Source of the DNA: Calocera cornea HHB12733
Taxonomy: Eukaryota; Basidiomycota; Dacrymycetes; Dacrymycetales; Dacrymycetaceae
Length of the DNA: 64,000 bases
Reading direction: 5' to 3'
Assembly (NCBI GenBank): GCA_001632435.1
Contig: KV423967.1
Coordinates: forward strand, 1 to 64,000
Positions within the stretch are counted from its first letter, which is position 1, and each line of letters begins with the position of its first letter. Of this stretch, positions 47,800 through 59,168 are shown piece by piece. The notes below the pieces were generated by a model. It worked only from the letters and a program-made list of their open reading frames with translations. It searched no databases and had not been told where the DNA came from. The translations under genes were made by a program, and so were the position numbers.

Positions 47800-48370
47800 C
47801 TACTTCTTCTCAGCTCCGCCCCAGCTTTCAAGATTAACGACCTGTGGTTGGCTGCCGGAGCGCACGATGATCCAAACAACTCTGATTTACGTCAGGAGCA
47901 TGGACAGCCGCGACATGTTCCCTGTCACTTACTGTTCATCTCCTTCGTTGACTTCCTCGTGTTCGACCCCGGCAGGTATCAGTGCGAAGTCACCGGGTGT
48001 GATGTTTACTCTGTCCTTGCCGCCATTGAAAACGACGGTCCCCTTGCCTGATTTCCCAAAGATGATCGTATCTTCGGATGATAACGCACAACGGGTCAGG
48101 AACAATATGTTTCAGACAAGAGCGAACATACCCTGGTCACCATGGTGATGCACATCAGAATGTGTGTGGGGCTCGGCGACCATGACTAGAAGCATGCACG
48201 TGAGTGTTGCTTCTTCAAACCTAAATAATGGGATCATACGAACCAGTGGCATTCATCTTGTCCGAGACACCTTGGAGTGCTCCGTAGCGGGCCATACCAC
48301 CGGTCTGCCCCGTCGACCCGTGCAGCTCGTCCTTCTTAACAAGGGTGACTTTGTCCGTAATCGGTGCCAT
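47800..48370 (-). CDS. Small cupin-fold protein
   Basis: Unnoticed in long reading frames because four short exons encode it: 48370-48244, 48185-48132, 48071-47933 and 47881-47800, total 402 nt, giving 133 residues. It reads as a single conserved-barrel cupin. Motif 1 is spread over VAEPHTHSDVHHHGDQDTIIFGKSGKGTVVFNGGKDRVNITPGD, with several His that could bind metal; motif 2 is the proline-glycine-His segment FALIPAGVEHEEVNEGDEQ. Such small cupins occur as isomerases, dioxygenases or ligand-binding proteins and the reaction cannot be told. The first intron uses the donor GTTCGT, like one intron of the neighbouring regulator A. The frame is intact and ends in WGGAEKK. No signal peptide. Confidence 0.82.
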
Positions 48371-48754
48371 GTTCTGGTTATGCGTTTGAAAAGAGAGGTT
48401 CGGGAGTCGATGAAGTTCGGTTCAGTGCCAGAGGGACAGGTAGGACGCCTCTCTCAGACTTTAAATACACCACACTCCACCAGGTTCGGACCGGGAGCTC
48501 CAGATACCGACCAATGACGTCGCAGGGATCCGAGCCTAAGAATAACTTATGATGCAACTGTAAGCGGGGCAAGAGCAGTAACGGCTCTACCTTTGCTCCT
48601 GTCCCAAAGGGCCGCATCACAAAAAGCGGGCGAAGCTTGGGACCCCTTTTCAGACCCTTGGGGTTGCGTCCACAATTATTGTGGCACTTTTGGCACGTTG
48701 CCAATCCCTGTGGGGCTTATGGACCCTTATCAGGCCATATTGCTGCCTCATCTG

Positions 48755-49839
48755 AGGTTCAGGTATAGGGAAGTCGGAGGCAAGGTTGCAATGCCAGGTG
48801 ATTACATTGTAACAGTAATATAATATTGTGAGTAGCCCAAGATACAAGTATGGTATGAGATTTCTGTGCCCGCTCCTACCCTAACATGCTGTCTGTGGTA
48901 TACCTGAACCTCTTACCTGAACCTAACAACCTCTCTATTTCGTTTGCGGCCTTCACACTCTGTTGCCGCTATTCTCCAAGCAATACTGTGCTCTTTGAAT
49001 CTTCCATACCAATCTGCCCATAGTTTTGCACTTGATACAATGGTGGAAGCTAGGGTTTGTCGACCCGCACTGGCATGCACAACTTCAATTCCGGTCACAA
49101 CCCGGTGTTCCACAGAATTCTCAGGGCCGGAGTCAATATGAAACCAGGCATGCTTAATGCAAGCTGCAAGCACGTGTTTGGCTTGTTTATTGATAGGGTC
49201 TGGTCATGCTTGCGCAATCAAGCTTGTAAATCAGAGCGACTCGTCAGTATATGACTGCCAGGCTGAGACGGGCCTCCCGCACACACCCTCCCAATAAACC
49301 TGGCCCCCACCTGGCACGATCCCTCCCTCCTCTGATTGTCACTGTTCTTCCCTTGCAAGTCCGGGTCCCGGCTTCTGCCTTACTACATGTAAGCAACACC
49401 TGAACCTCTATCCGCAGTATTGTGCTAATCTACAGGATGTACGGAGTTCAGGTAGCATTTATGCGAGGGGTCCGATAATGGTACATAAAGTATGCCCGTC
49501 TTCCCTTACCTGAACCTTGCTTACCTGAACCTTGCATATGTAGGTGCGTCTTTCCTTGGTAATATCATGAGAGGTATGCCCGTCTTTGCTTTACCTGAAC
49601 CTTGCTTACCTGAACCTCATACATGCAGGTCTCGTCTTTTGGTGACACAAGGTCGACCCACACAGCTGTGCACCCACCGAGACCATTGTGCTAAAAGTGT
49701 TAGGGATGAGCTGGACAAGCATGTAGGCTTAGTTAGATTACAATTGAATGGTTATACCGGATACAGCTACACAAACAGTGCCGGAGCGCACACAATTCCC
49801 TAGCATGAATGAAAGGATTCCTCAGATAAGAGGTTCAGG
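48755..49839. repeat. Dispersed CCTGAACCT / AGGTTCAGG motif field
   Basis: Perfect CCTGAACCT at 48903, 48916, 49399, 49509, 49524, 49594 and 49609; perfect reverse complement AGGTTCAGG at 48755 and 49831; a one-base variant near 49444. Most extend to TTACCTGAACCT. Nine perfect copies of a 9-mer in 1.1 kb is far above chance. Confidence 0.9.
49491..49640. repeat. ~84-bp two-copy tandem repeat
   Basis: TATGCCCGTCTT followed by two TTACCTGAACCTTGC-type units begins at 49491 and again at 49575. The second copy diverges after TACATGCAGGTCTCGTCTT. Confidence 0.85.
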
Positions 49840-50447
49840 TAAGGTGTACATCCGGTGCAATAACACTGTTGAAAGTGCAAAAGGGCACACTGTCCTTATG
49901 AGGGCATATGAGATGCATGAAAGAAACATGATTATCGCAATTGTTAGCAAAACAATAATGGTTGTCGGGCTTGTCTGCAACCAGCAGCCCGGTGCCTGGC
50001 CTTATAAGGCCTTGTGGCAAGGTCTGCAAGGGTTGCGGACATTTCAGCCATTTCGCACCTCATAAGCCCTTATCAGGCCTTGTCTATGCGGCCTGTTTTT
50101 AGTGATGCGAACGAAACTCGGAAGATCCGGCGGAGGCGGCACCGCGGCGTTATGTGGGGGGCGCGATTGCTCCCGAGCGCGGTTGCTTTGGGTTTCAGCT
50201 TCCGCTTGCCTCCGCTGCCCACAAGAGCTTGACTCTTCGCTCGGACCACCTCACCAGCTTGACTCCTTTCCCTCACACCGCATATAGGCAGCACAGAGCT
50301 GTCCACTTTGTTGTCTACCTTGTCTGGCGACAACCGCTATAAAATCATTGTATGAACTGAATATCGAGAGCACTCCAACCCGACTCGCAATATATCCCAG
50401 TCTTACTAAGAAGAACACATACGCGTCATCTTCCGCCGCTGCCATCG

Positions 50448-52693
50448 ATGGCAGCTGTTTTCGACGCGACTGCATACCACCACTACCTACCCATGGTTGA
50501 CGACAACGCGGACGATCTCGAAGCCCAGCTGCATCACGAGCTGTATGGTGATGACTCGCTCTATGCCGTTCCGGGAATAGAGCAAGATGATGCACAAGGG
50601 ACTGCGGGTGAGGATGACGACGACGCGCACGACGAGACTGGAGAAGAAACTCAGGCTGGCCCCGATGCAGCGCTGCATGAAGAAGAACAGCAGCACGGCC
50701 CCGATACCGACCCGGCAGGTGCTGATAACGATGAGGCTCTCGAGCACCTGGACGTTGTAACTGGGTATGAGGAGCGAGATGCCGCATTGCTGGAAGATGA
50801 TCAAGACGCCGATGTCGCCGAGGACACCACGGTCCCACCAGTACACGTACATCAGGAGGTGGCTCCTACCTTCATTCCGCCCACTCTCCAGGTACCCACA
50901 TCCACAGATATCTTCGAAGCTGGTACTCCGGCATCAATGGCATTTGCGGACGAACCATCCGAGCCTACACCGATGCTAATCCAGTTACCGGGCCTTGCGG
51001 AACCACGCCACTTATGTGGAAGCGATGAACCTGCTGTACTATCATCAAGAAAGGACCTGTATACCAAGACTGTTGCGGAGCTGTTCGTAGCCCTGAGGCT
51101 CGACCCGTTACTGCGTGATAGGTTTGTGGGCGACTTGAAAGAGATGACAATATCCATTCCCGAGCTGCAATTGATTTTGCATGAGGTGAGCTGGCTCTGT
51201 CTAGCACCATGTAACATGTGCTGACACAATCTTTGCAGGATGATCCCTATGCCGCAGAAGTCCGATTGGAAGATCTTGCGATCGTGCACACGGCGTTCTG
51301 TGCTCCTCCCGTGAAGTTCACCTTGGGCGAGCAGCACAGATTTGAGTATCGATTCCAAGTCTACCAAGCAGAGATTCAGCGGAGGCTTGAAGGTCCGTGT
51401 ATGCACTTATCTTTCAAGGTCGTGAGCTGACAGTTTTTTAGTGAATGGAAACCTACTAAGTACTCAGCCTTTCGATCCGGAGCTTGTGTCGACCGCGATA
51501 GCTGGTTTTGTTCCCTCGGCTGCAACCACTGACGTTCCCGCCAAAGTAGCTGATATAGAACAAGATATGGAAGAGTACGAAGACGAAGAGGAGGATGAGG
51601 AGGGTCCCGCCGATCCAGAGCAGCTGCAGCCCCAAAATGCCGAGGAAGGGGCGAATGTGGATGAGGCCGATTATGAGGAATACTATGAGGAGGAGGTCGG
51701 CGACGCTGCCCCAAGCGGACAGGTCGATATTACCCAAGAGGGGGTGCCAACCACGGATGACGTTGGTGGGGAGGGTCGCGATGATGGGAATAACGCCATG
51801 AATGAGCCGGGCCTTGATGACGATGCAGAAGGTGAAGATGAAGGCGAGGAAGAAGGCTTCATCCATGTTGAGGCTGTGGATGTCGCAGTTGATGGCGATG
51901 TTATTCAGGCTGTTGTTGAAGGTACGTGGCATTCCGATGGACAAGCTCTCAGGAGCTCACGTTGTCTCACACAGAACCTGGGTTATCAGAGACACAAGTC
52001 TACGACGTCGAGACTGAACAGGTTGAATATGAGTACGTGGACGAAGATGGTAACGTACTTATTGAAGGTATGACAGCTGTCTCATTCTTCCCATCCGGCG
52101 CTGACCTTCTTTTCCAAGGCTATGACAGCGTCACTACCCATGAACCCGCTATTGTCTCAAATGGGGCCGACAATTTGGATGGCCACGGCGAAGAGCCCGC
52201 CGATGACACGAATGCCGAGGATGTCTACGACGCTCCGGAGACTGGCGCAGGTGACTGGCATGAAGCAGATGGCATCGAAGCAACGCAGCTAGACGAATTC
52301 GATCTTGAGGCAGCGCTTGAAAGTGAATACAATAAGGCCGCAGGTTCGGCTGACACCAACGGGGCTTCTTCACACCAATCTCATCAACTCGAGCAAGGTG
52401 CTGCATTCGGTAAGTATTATCACCTGTAGCTCTTAATTGGTACTAACATGCATCCAGATGACAGTGTCGCCCAAACGACAAATGACCTAGCCGGACCGGA
52501 CAATACCGAGGTGCATGGCGTCGAGGCAGCGAACGACGCCTCTTTTACTGTTCCGCACAACACGTCGAATGGAGGATCGCCCACCAGCATCTCTGGCGTA
52601 AAACGTGCACGCGAGGACGATATCGAAGACGAGGAAAACCTTCTGCAGAGTGAGGTCGTCGCAGATTCTCATAAGCGACCCCGTGTCGCTTGA
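50448..52693 (+). CDS. Large acidic protein of unknown function
   Basis: Not recognised. Exons 50448-51185, 51239-51392, 51442-51921, 51975-52067, 52119-52409 and 52458-52693 total 1992 nt, giving 663 residues, and all splice phases agree. The protein is strikingly acidic, with long Asp/Glu runs (around residues 60-125 and 330-430). Residues about 215-300 look like a folded helical core: YTKTVAELFVALRLDPLLRDRFVGDLKEMTISIPELQLILHED, then LAIVHTAFCAPPVKFTLGEQHRFEYRFQVYQAEIQRRLE. The C-terminus carries VKRAREDD and ends SHKRPRVA, nuclear-signal-like clusters. A TATAAAA box sits 104 bp upstream. Likely a nuclear acidic scaffold or chaperone-like protein, but that is inference from composition only. 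Confidence 0.8.
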
Positions 52694-53181
52694 TCGCCTC
52701 GCACGTCAGCACCGACTGCATCTCTGCAATATTCCTTCGTCGTCCCGTCTCTCCGTGGATGTGGACTCATCCGGCATCTAAGATTTTCTTTGTTTCTCTG
52801 GACTGGGACTGGCTTCAGCATCACGTGCTGTCTCATCACCGATTATTCGGAGCAGATCAGTCATCATGGCGCTACAAGTTGCCCGACAGAAGAGTATCGA
52901 TCAGCATTTCATGGGTGCGTACATTGTATATTACTGACCTCTAGCGATTCCTCCCTCACTGGCAAACGATCCAACATCAAGCACTTACCCCCTGTTCCAC
53001 CAACCCTCAGTACGTTCTGGTTTCTCTATGATCTACCGTGATCGCCCGATATCTGCACGTAATCCCCGGCCTACGTTACAAGTACTTGGTACACTGTAAC
53101 GATCTAGTCACTGACAAAACTCGCAATGCAACCATTTTCGTGATCCAAGAGTCGTCAGATGCATTAAACGATGCGCCTATC
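52694..53181. other. Convergent 3' spacer
   Basis: 488 bp between the acidic-protein gene and the F-box/WD40 gene, which converge. No element is seen. Confidence 0.5.
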
Positions 53182-54605
53182 TCAACGCTGAGGGCTTCTA
53201 GATGTGTCTAGCTTCATAAGACCATGCAGATAATGCGGTGTCCATTCACCCAGTAACGACTTATCGCGCTCCCTACGAGCGACCTTCTCCGCGATCGGCG
53301 TCGCTGGATAATCCGTGTGGTGCACATGCGGGTCAAAGTCCATCACAAACGCCCTCGCCTCTGTGATGCCGAATAGTCTGGACGACTCCATGACGATAGA
53401 GTATACCGGGCTGGCGTCCTTCCCCGGGGAGAACGCGCTCCAGCCCGCCTTGGGCTGCCGGACATCCCACAGCCTCACAATCCCATGTCTCGAGCTACCG
53501 CTAGCGATATGGCAGCTCCCGCCACCGCCAGCTGCGACGGAGTACACCGACGAGTCGTCCCACGGGTCGTGAAGGCTCAGGCAGGGCGTCCGGCCCTTCT
53601 GACGCAGATCGTGGAGGCGCGTGACGCCGTCGTACCAGCCGGAGATGAGCACGTCGGACGAGGCGGAGGCCCATATCGAGCCCTCGGAGGCGTGGCAGAT
53701 GTCGTATACCGCTGAGGCCCGCTGGGCGCCGCCCAAGACTGTAGGATGGGTGGATATCGGACCGGAGGGCGTAACATGGTACACGTTCAGCGGATGGAGA
53801 CCGACAGTGCCCACTGCGAGCCTGTTCCGCTCTGGGCCGAGGTGGACCGCCCAAGGCTTGCTGTGCACAGTCATTGTGCTCGGCTTGGTCCAAGGCGAGC
53901 GGAAAGGAATGAACGATATGACGCCGTTCCGAGCCGCTGCAACTGCTGTATCTTCGGCGACGGAAAGGGCAAGAACACCGCTGGCCGGATGATCGAACCG
54001 TGCCGTAGGCTGAAGGGTCCGCTCATCAGGAGACAGCTGGAAGCGCTGTACGACCCCGTCCACGCGGGCGACAAGTAACGTGCGATGCTGCTCTCCATCC
54101 GGGAGGAAGCAGAGCGCCGATATGTCCCTCCGGCTGTCTCTTGGGTGGATCCGATGTGTCGTTGGGGCAGTGAGCTGCTCGCGTCTCCCAGAAGCCGCGT
54201 CAGGCACAGAGAACAGCATTACTTGCTCGCCAGCGCCGATAGCCAGCCGGGTTGGCGACAGCGCAAGCACCGGTCGCATACGAGGCCATGATTCCGTAAT
54301 GGCACGGGCTACGTAGGAGCGGGACGACCAGGAGCGATCGACCAAGTAGTTGTAAGCAGCGATCTGGCGTGCTGAGCCGGCGCATCGCTGGGTGATGCTT
54401 GCCCTGGGATGTCGGATAAGGTAGTCGCTCCAGACCAGGTTCTCCATCTGCTTCCCGTGTCAGATTTACCCACAAGAAATCTCGTGATCATGCGCACCAA
54501 ATGATGCAGCGCCCTGCACGTCCTCGCCAAAGTACACAGCTCCTGCGCCTCCAGATCCTGACATATCGCGAGCAGGATCTCCACCGGTAGGAATACGAGA
54601 AACAT
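53182..54605 (-). CDS. F-box protein with WD40-type propeller
   Basis: Likely substrate receptor of an SCF ubiquitin ligase. Two exons, with the single intron at about 54448-54500 (donor GTGCGCATG, phase 0). Exon 1 encodes an F-box: FLVFLPVEILLAICQDLEAQELCTLARTCRALHHL. Exon 2 (about 420 residues) starts QMENLVWSDYLI and continues with WD-like repeats, for example SPTRLAIGAGEQVMLFSV, ISALCFLPDGEQHRTLLVARVDGVVQRF, LISGWYDGVTRLHDLR, and HIASGSSRHGIVRLWDVRQP. The start could also be an ATG seven codons earlier (54624-54626). The degron recognised is unknown. The best-preserved blade, GIVRLWDVRQP, supports a genuine propeller. Confidence 0.85.
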
Positions 54606-54972
54606 TTGAGAACAGCCCGCCCCCACCCGCGCACAAGGGCGCCTCTTCTACCCTTTGGGCTGCGACGATGAGTCGACTATTGTAAGCGGTTGGCAGGATA
54701 TGGTTGATATTAGATGTATGGAGGGATAAGGGAGGAAGGTGAGGTGGACAAGAGTCATGTCAGCGCGGACGACGCGAAATTATAAGTCCGTGGGGTGACG
54801 TCAACTCAGGGGTCTTCACCGACGTGCGGTGGTGCCGGGCGTGGGCTACACCTTTCTACCATGGACCATTGTATGAGCAAAATGAAACTCGATAAGGATT
54901 TTCGTCACATTCACGAGACACATGCTGATAAGGAACACGATATATCCTATGGCCGATGCCACCGCGATATCT
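54606..54972. other. Intergenic spacer
   Basis: Separates two minus-strand F-box genes. No feature beyond presumed promoter and 3' flank. Confidence 0.5.
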
Positions 54973-55776
54973 TCAATGCGAATGTTGCCGATGCGATCTC
55001 CACACTCGATTATCTGCACCTCGAGCGTGTGTTGGCGTAAACATAACGGATAGCAGCACCCTCCAGTCAATCTTCAAAAAGGCGGACGTATCGGTAATCC
55101 CGACATCATATCCCACAATACGGCCGTCTCGGACTTTCTTCGACCTCGACGCGTAGAGCTTGAAATCTCCCGTTCTTGGGACAGCGCATCGGGGTGGAAC
55201 GACATGTATCTTGCCGTCCAGGACGATGTTTGCCCACTCGGGATTCTGGCTTCTCGCCGTCTTTTCTGCCTCTTCTATCCGAGCCGCATACATGAATCGA
55301 CCGTTCGGATGTCTTGGCCGCGGAACGTGCTCCGGCAGCCTGGGCTTGAGGGGCAGCGCGTACACCAACCAGTGACCGTCTTTGCGAACCAGCGGCCACG
55401 CACTCGGGGGCCGTGTGCAGGTCCGAGGGTCGCAGATCCGGAAGATCGGTTTGGCATTGGTGCTTTCGTATCGGCCGTCTTCGAAGATGACCCAGGTGTT
55501 CATGAGCCAGTCACGGGAGATGACAGTCTCGATGTACTGCTGCCATGCTTTGCAGACGCGGCGGAGTGCCCAGACGTCGTGGGATGTCATTTCCCATAAG
55601 ATGCCTTGTATGAGCTCGAAGGGGAGAATGACCTGTGTACGTCGCGCGCTTGTTGGAAAGGGGCGAGGCTGGAAAAGGAAATAAGAGGCGAGTCTGCTGG
55701 CGTGCATTAAATAACTGACCTTGCCGACTGATAGTCCGAAAAACGAGCCTTTTTCGCTATGCGAGTGCCCAGACAT
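54973..55776 (-). CDS. F-box domain protein
   Basis: Two exons, 55776-55720 and 55632-54973, give 238 residues. The first encodes MSGHSHSEKGSFFGLSVGK; the second opens with an F-box, VILPFELIQGILWEMTSHDVWALRRVCKAWQQYIETVISRDWL. No WD40 or leucine-rich repeats follow; the remainder contains conserved-looking patches (AWPLVRKDGHWLVYALPLKP, GRFMYAARIEEAEKTA) of unknown function. Probably an SCF adaptor; F-box genes are expanded in Agaricomycetes. It is transcribed in the same direction as the F-box/WD40 gene next to it but shares no similarity outside the F-box. The last ~20 residues (HARGADNRVWRSHRQHSH) may be read-through of an unrecognised splice donor. Confidence 0.78.
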   Translation of the reverse strand: MSGHSHSEKGSFFGLSVGKVSYLMHASRLASYFLFQPRPFPTSARRTQVILPFELIQGILWEMTSHDVWALRRVCKAWQQYIETVISRDWLMNTWVIFEDGRYESTNAKPIFRICDPRTCTRPPSAWPLVRKDGHWLVYALPLKPRLPEHVPRPRHPNGRFMYAARIEEAEKTARSQNPEWANIVLDGKIHVVPPRCAVPRTGDFKLYASRSKKVRDGRIVGYDVGITDTSAFLKIDWRVLLSVMFTPTHARGADNRVWRSHRQHSH

Positions 55777-56175
55777 GGTGCAGAGCTGTGCTATTTGCAG
55801 TGATCGTCGTACAGTAAGAACGCAGCATCTTAACACATCTATATAGGCCGGTACAGGACTCCAGCAAAGTGTACCGCACCAGTCGAGTTCGCCCCTCTTG
55901 CGCAGCGAGATTCTGGTAAACATCAGCGACTTCTCGGTCGGTGCTTGCGAAATTTCCTGTCGTGAACAACCTCCCAGGCCATAGCATGGTACAAGCGAAT
56001 ACTCCGCTATCGCAGCGAAGAGAAGTTATATGACTCTACAATAATATTACCCAAAGCTGTTATATACTCATGCCCTTATAAATACATGTGCTCATATGAG
56101 ATACAACAAGATGAGCCGATTAGCGTCGAGGTTCATGGTATTAAAAGTGCTGAATGTTCTCAGCGAGCGAAAATC
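55777..56175. other. Spacer F-box gene / regulator B
   Basis: About 400 bp, AT-richer at 56010-56160. Contains the F-box gene promoter and the 3' flank of regulator B. No other feature is seen. Confidence 0.5.
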
Positions 56176-59168
56176 CTAAAACTCTCCGGGTTGCGGTGAA
56201 AATCCACTGTGTCCAAAATCCCAGTCTTGTGGTACTTGATCGCTCAGCAAGCTTTCCCATTGTTGGAGATCGTTGAAGGTTGTCGGAGAGGTCAGAGCAC
56301 CTGGCTGCACGATACCATCCGTATACCCGTTTGCAACCACCATAGTATACAAGTCGGGGAATGGGTCAGTGAGTGATGGTGCCGATGTGATGCTTTCCGT
56401 GTTCATGAGGACTGGCACCGGGGCTAGCGAGTCTGCGAAGGATGCCACTTCAGTCGGGTGGGTGTAAGATAGCGGTTGCAAGTCTGCTTGCATTCCACTA
56501 CCGTAATCGGCTGCCAGTTGGTCACCGCCCAGCCTATTCGTGTAGTCGTCGGGAGGCATGGACACCACGTCAGACCTTGATGGCGATTGGGTTGAGTCCG
56601 GGGTGGGTGGTGCGAAGGAGTAGAAACCTGGCCCGGTGCTCGATGGGGTGCTGGACGTGAGAACGAACCCCAACATTTGGGGATCCAGAGGTGCGAGCAT
56701 TCCGAACTTCAGCGCTGTAAATTTTGCATGCTGCTTCTCCAGGTACTGGATCAGGTCGGCCATGTCTTCCCACGCCCAGCCAATGGAACGATAGGCGCTA
56801 AGCAGCCAACCAATTTCCTCAATCTTCGTTTCCAGTGGAAAGTCGTCAGAGCCACCCTCTTCCTTCGTTGGCATTGTGCACAGTATCTCCGCGAACACCG
56901 GAAATGTCGGGTACATCATGGGTACACCTGTCAAAATACCCATGCCGGTTCGGGCAGCTAAAGAGTTTTGAGTTTCCTGAGAACTTGATCAGCCGGTGGC
57001 ACATGGAGTCTCTAGAGAGAGGCATACCCAGAGGATTGACACCAAGTGCCGGGCATCCTTCTGCATTCGGCCATCAGCTTCTGTTTTGAGTTTCAACAGC
57101 TTCGCTCTTCGCTCCTCATGCTCTGATGTCCCAAGGTTGATGCTGTCATCTAGCGGTACAAGATAGGCCTGGCCGAGTCGTTCGTTCAAACTCTCCAGCT
57201 CCCTCGTAATGCCACGGTGTATCAAGAAATTGACGAATATGCAGCCGAGGTAGTTGGTCCGGCAGTCTGAGGGAGTGTCAGATGGCGGAATGGTAGGCTG
57301 GCAAACAACGCACAGTGCTGGAAGAAACCGTAACCAGGTCGCTTGCGGGTGAAGAACTGAGACAGCTCCGCTTGCATATAGTTAACGGATCTATAGGAGG
57401 GTCAGCGGCGTCACTAGGATTCGCAGCGGTGACCCACGCCGTAGTTGCATCCAGATCCTTGTACAGCTCAGGCAAGAAGTCATCGTCGAAAGGATCGCCT
57501 TGCGGTCGCCCTTCAGCCGGTTCCGATTTAGCAAACCGAATTGCAAATTGGCGGGTCATCTGCGTGATATGGTCCCAGATCCTGATGACTGGAACCCACA
57601 CAAGAAGATCGCCATTCAGGGCTCTTCTGAACTCGCCTTCGGTCGGAAGCTCCACGGGTGTCATCTCTATTCCGCGGAGCATCTGAACGTCGTGGTCTCG
57701 TCTAGCATTAGGGTCAGACTGAGTCGGCAGCTAGAAACTGAGGCGCATACACTCGAGGTTGTCGGCCAGACAACCCAGCAATCAACGTGTCTCGCGTCTG
57801 AAGACATGTCAGCGCATATCTCGACGTCCAAACAATGTTGTACGTACATATATTAGCCATCCCAATCCGCCTCCCCGCAGCTCCATGTACTCGTCGCGCA
57901 TGCTTTCATCTTCAGACATTGACTGCGCATGGCAGAGCGCCGCTGCACGAAATGGTCGACCTCTTCGACCAGATTCATCGTTATCTAAGCTGAGAGTTAG
58001 ACTGAGGGAAGAGAGCTATATGACAGAGGCTCACGATCGACTAGGATCTCCAAGAGCAACAGAACGAGTATGCTCTCTGACGAAAACTCAGGGCTAAATC
58101 TTGAAACGAACACAATGACTCACCGCTGCTTTCCACGCGAAATACGCCGTGGTTTTCTGCCATGCTCACGGCACGATCAAGAAGTGTCTTACACACTGCT
58201 GCCCGCTGTTGTCCGAAGCCTGTGCGACTATGAGCAACAGCGCAGCCACCACGCTGCGCAGCTCTTACGGATAAAATTGCTCTCTTCAGAGTCGATCTTC
58301 TTCAGAGACGGTGCTCCCGAGCCCAAGATCGCAGGTGAGCTTGAAACGTATGATCCCGAAGCAATCAAGCAGTGGGCAATGACCTACGCGAATACCTGAG
58401 TCAAACGTCTTGTCTCGGCTAGATAGCGGGCGACGCACCTCTCCCATGCCCCCCATCTGCTCCGGTCGTCGTCCAGCATTCTCAAAATCTTCCTGGAAGT
58501 TCTGCCATCTGTATAGCGGCAGTCGGAAAGGTGTTACGCTAAAGTACTCTGAAAAATCATTTCAGTATGGGGTAACATCTATATTGCGGGCGCACACGCA
58601 CCGTCGATCAGGTGGCTGCTCAGCGTGCTCACTACCTCGGCAAGGGAGAGGCGCGAGTCAACCGAATTGGTTGTCAGCGAACGCGCCGTAGCGCTGTCAA
58701 AGGTCCGCATATCAATGTTTCCATCGTCCGATACAGGAGTTATGTATGCGGTTCCCGAGTAGGGAACGAGACTGGCCCCATTGCCCTCGGACACACTCCG
58801 CTCGCCAACGCCGAACAGGTGTCTGTCATGGCATCAGCATTAGAGCAAGACCCCACGCGTTGTGAGACTCACCGAGCTTGCTCTATGCGCTTTCCCGTTC
58901 GAAGCTTCTTGTGATTTGGACCGGCGGTGGTGCAGCTGCGCAGCCGGTCAACAATGGAGATGGATTGAGGTTGCGCAGCAGGACGTACTTGATCCCCTTC
59001 TCTATGCACTTGGTACAAGCCTGATCTTCACTATCTCGCTCACACTTCACCCGTCGTACTGTTCAAATATCGTCAATAACTGATCAATGACTGACTGACT
59101 GCACGCTTACACTTGCAGGTGTCGCAGCTGGAATACACCTTGCGCTTTTTACTCGACGCGTCGTCCAT
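56176..59168 (-). CDS. Zn2Cys6 transcription factor, family copy B
   Basis: Second paralog. The ATG at 59166-59168 begins MDDASSKKRKVYSSCDTCK; after splicing the finger is CDTCKLRRVKC, 8 residues, CTKCIEKGIN and the sixth Cys in CTTAGPNHKKLRTGKRIEQAR (donor GTACGT, acceptor CGCAG). The same middle segments as copy A follow: STLSSHLIDG, LYRWQNFQEDFENAGRRPEQMGGMG, ESILVLLLLEILVDR, DEYMELRGGGLGWLIY, LVWVPVIRIWDHITQMTRQFAIRFA, LGCIFVNFLIHRGITRELESLNERL, then the long last exon (56176 to about 56943) with IGWLLSAYRSIGWAWEDMADLIQYLEKQH and a Ser/Pro-rich tail. No stop or frameshift found. Compared with copies A and C the N-terminus is shorter: the codons upstream still encode a similar NSPLDA stretch but lack an ATG. 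Confidence 0.82.

Larger units (their letters stand above)
48371..50447. other. Repeat-rich, AT-richer spacer, probable mobile-element remains
   Basis: No gene. The stretch 48640-50100 is less GC-rich than its surroundings and is filled with copies of CCTGAACCT in both orientations. It has an 84-bp tandem duplication and a 13-bp direct repeat CCCTTATCAGGCC at 48724-48736 and 50067-50079. These suggest a non-autonomous element about 1.35 kb long or several nested ones, but no terminal inverted repeat, target duplication or transposase was found. A TATAAAA box at 50338-50344 belongs to the downstream gene. Confidence 0.5.

Noticed and set aside
49491..49640. CRISPR-like array
   Set aside because: Only two tandem copies with diverged units in a eukaryotic genome; no regular spacers.
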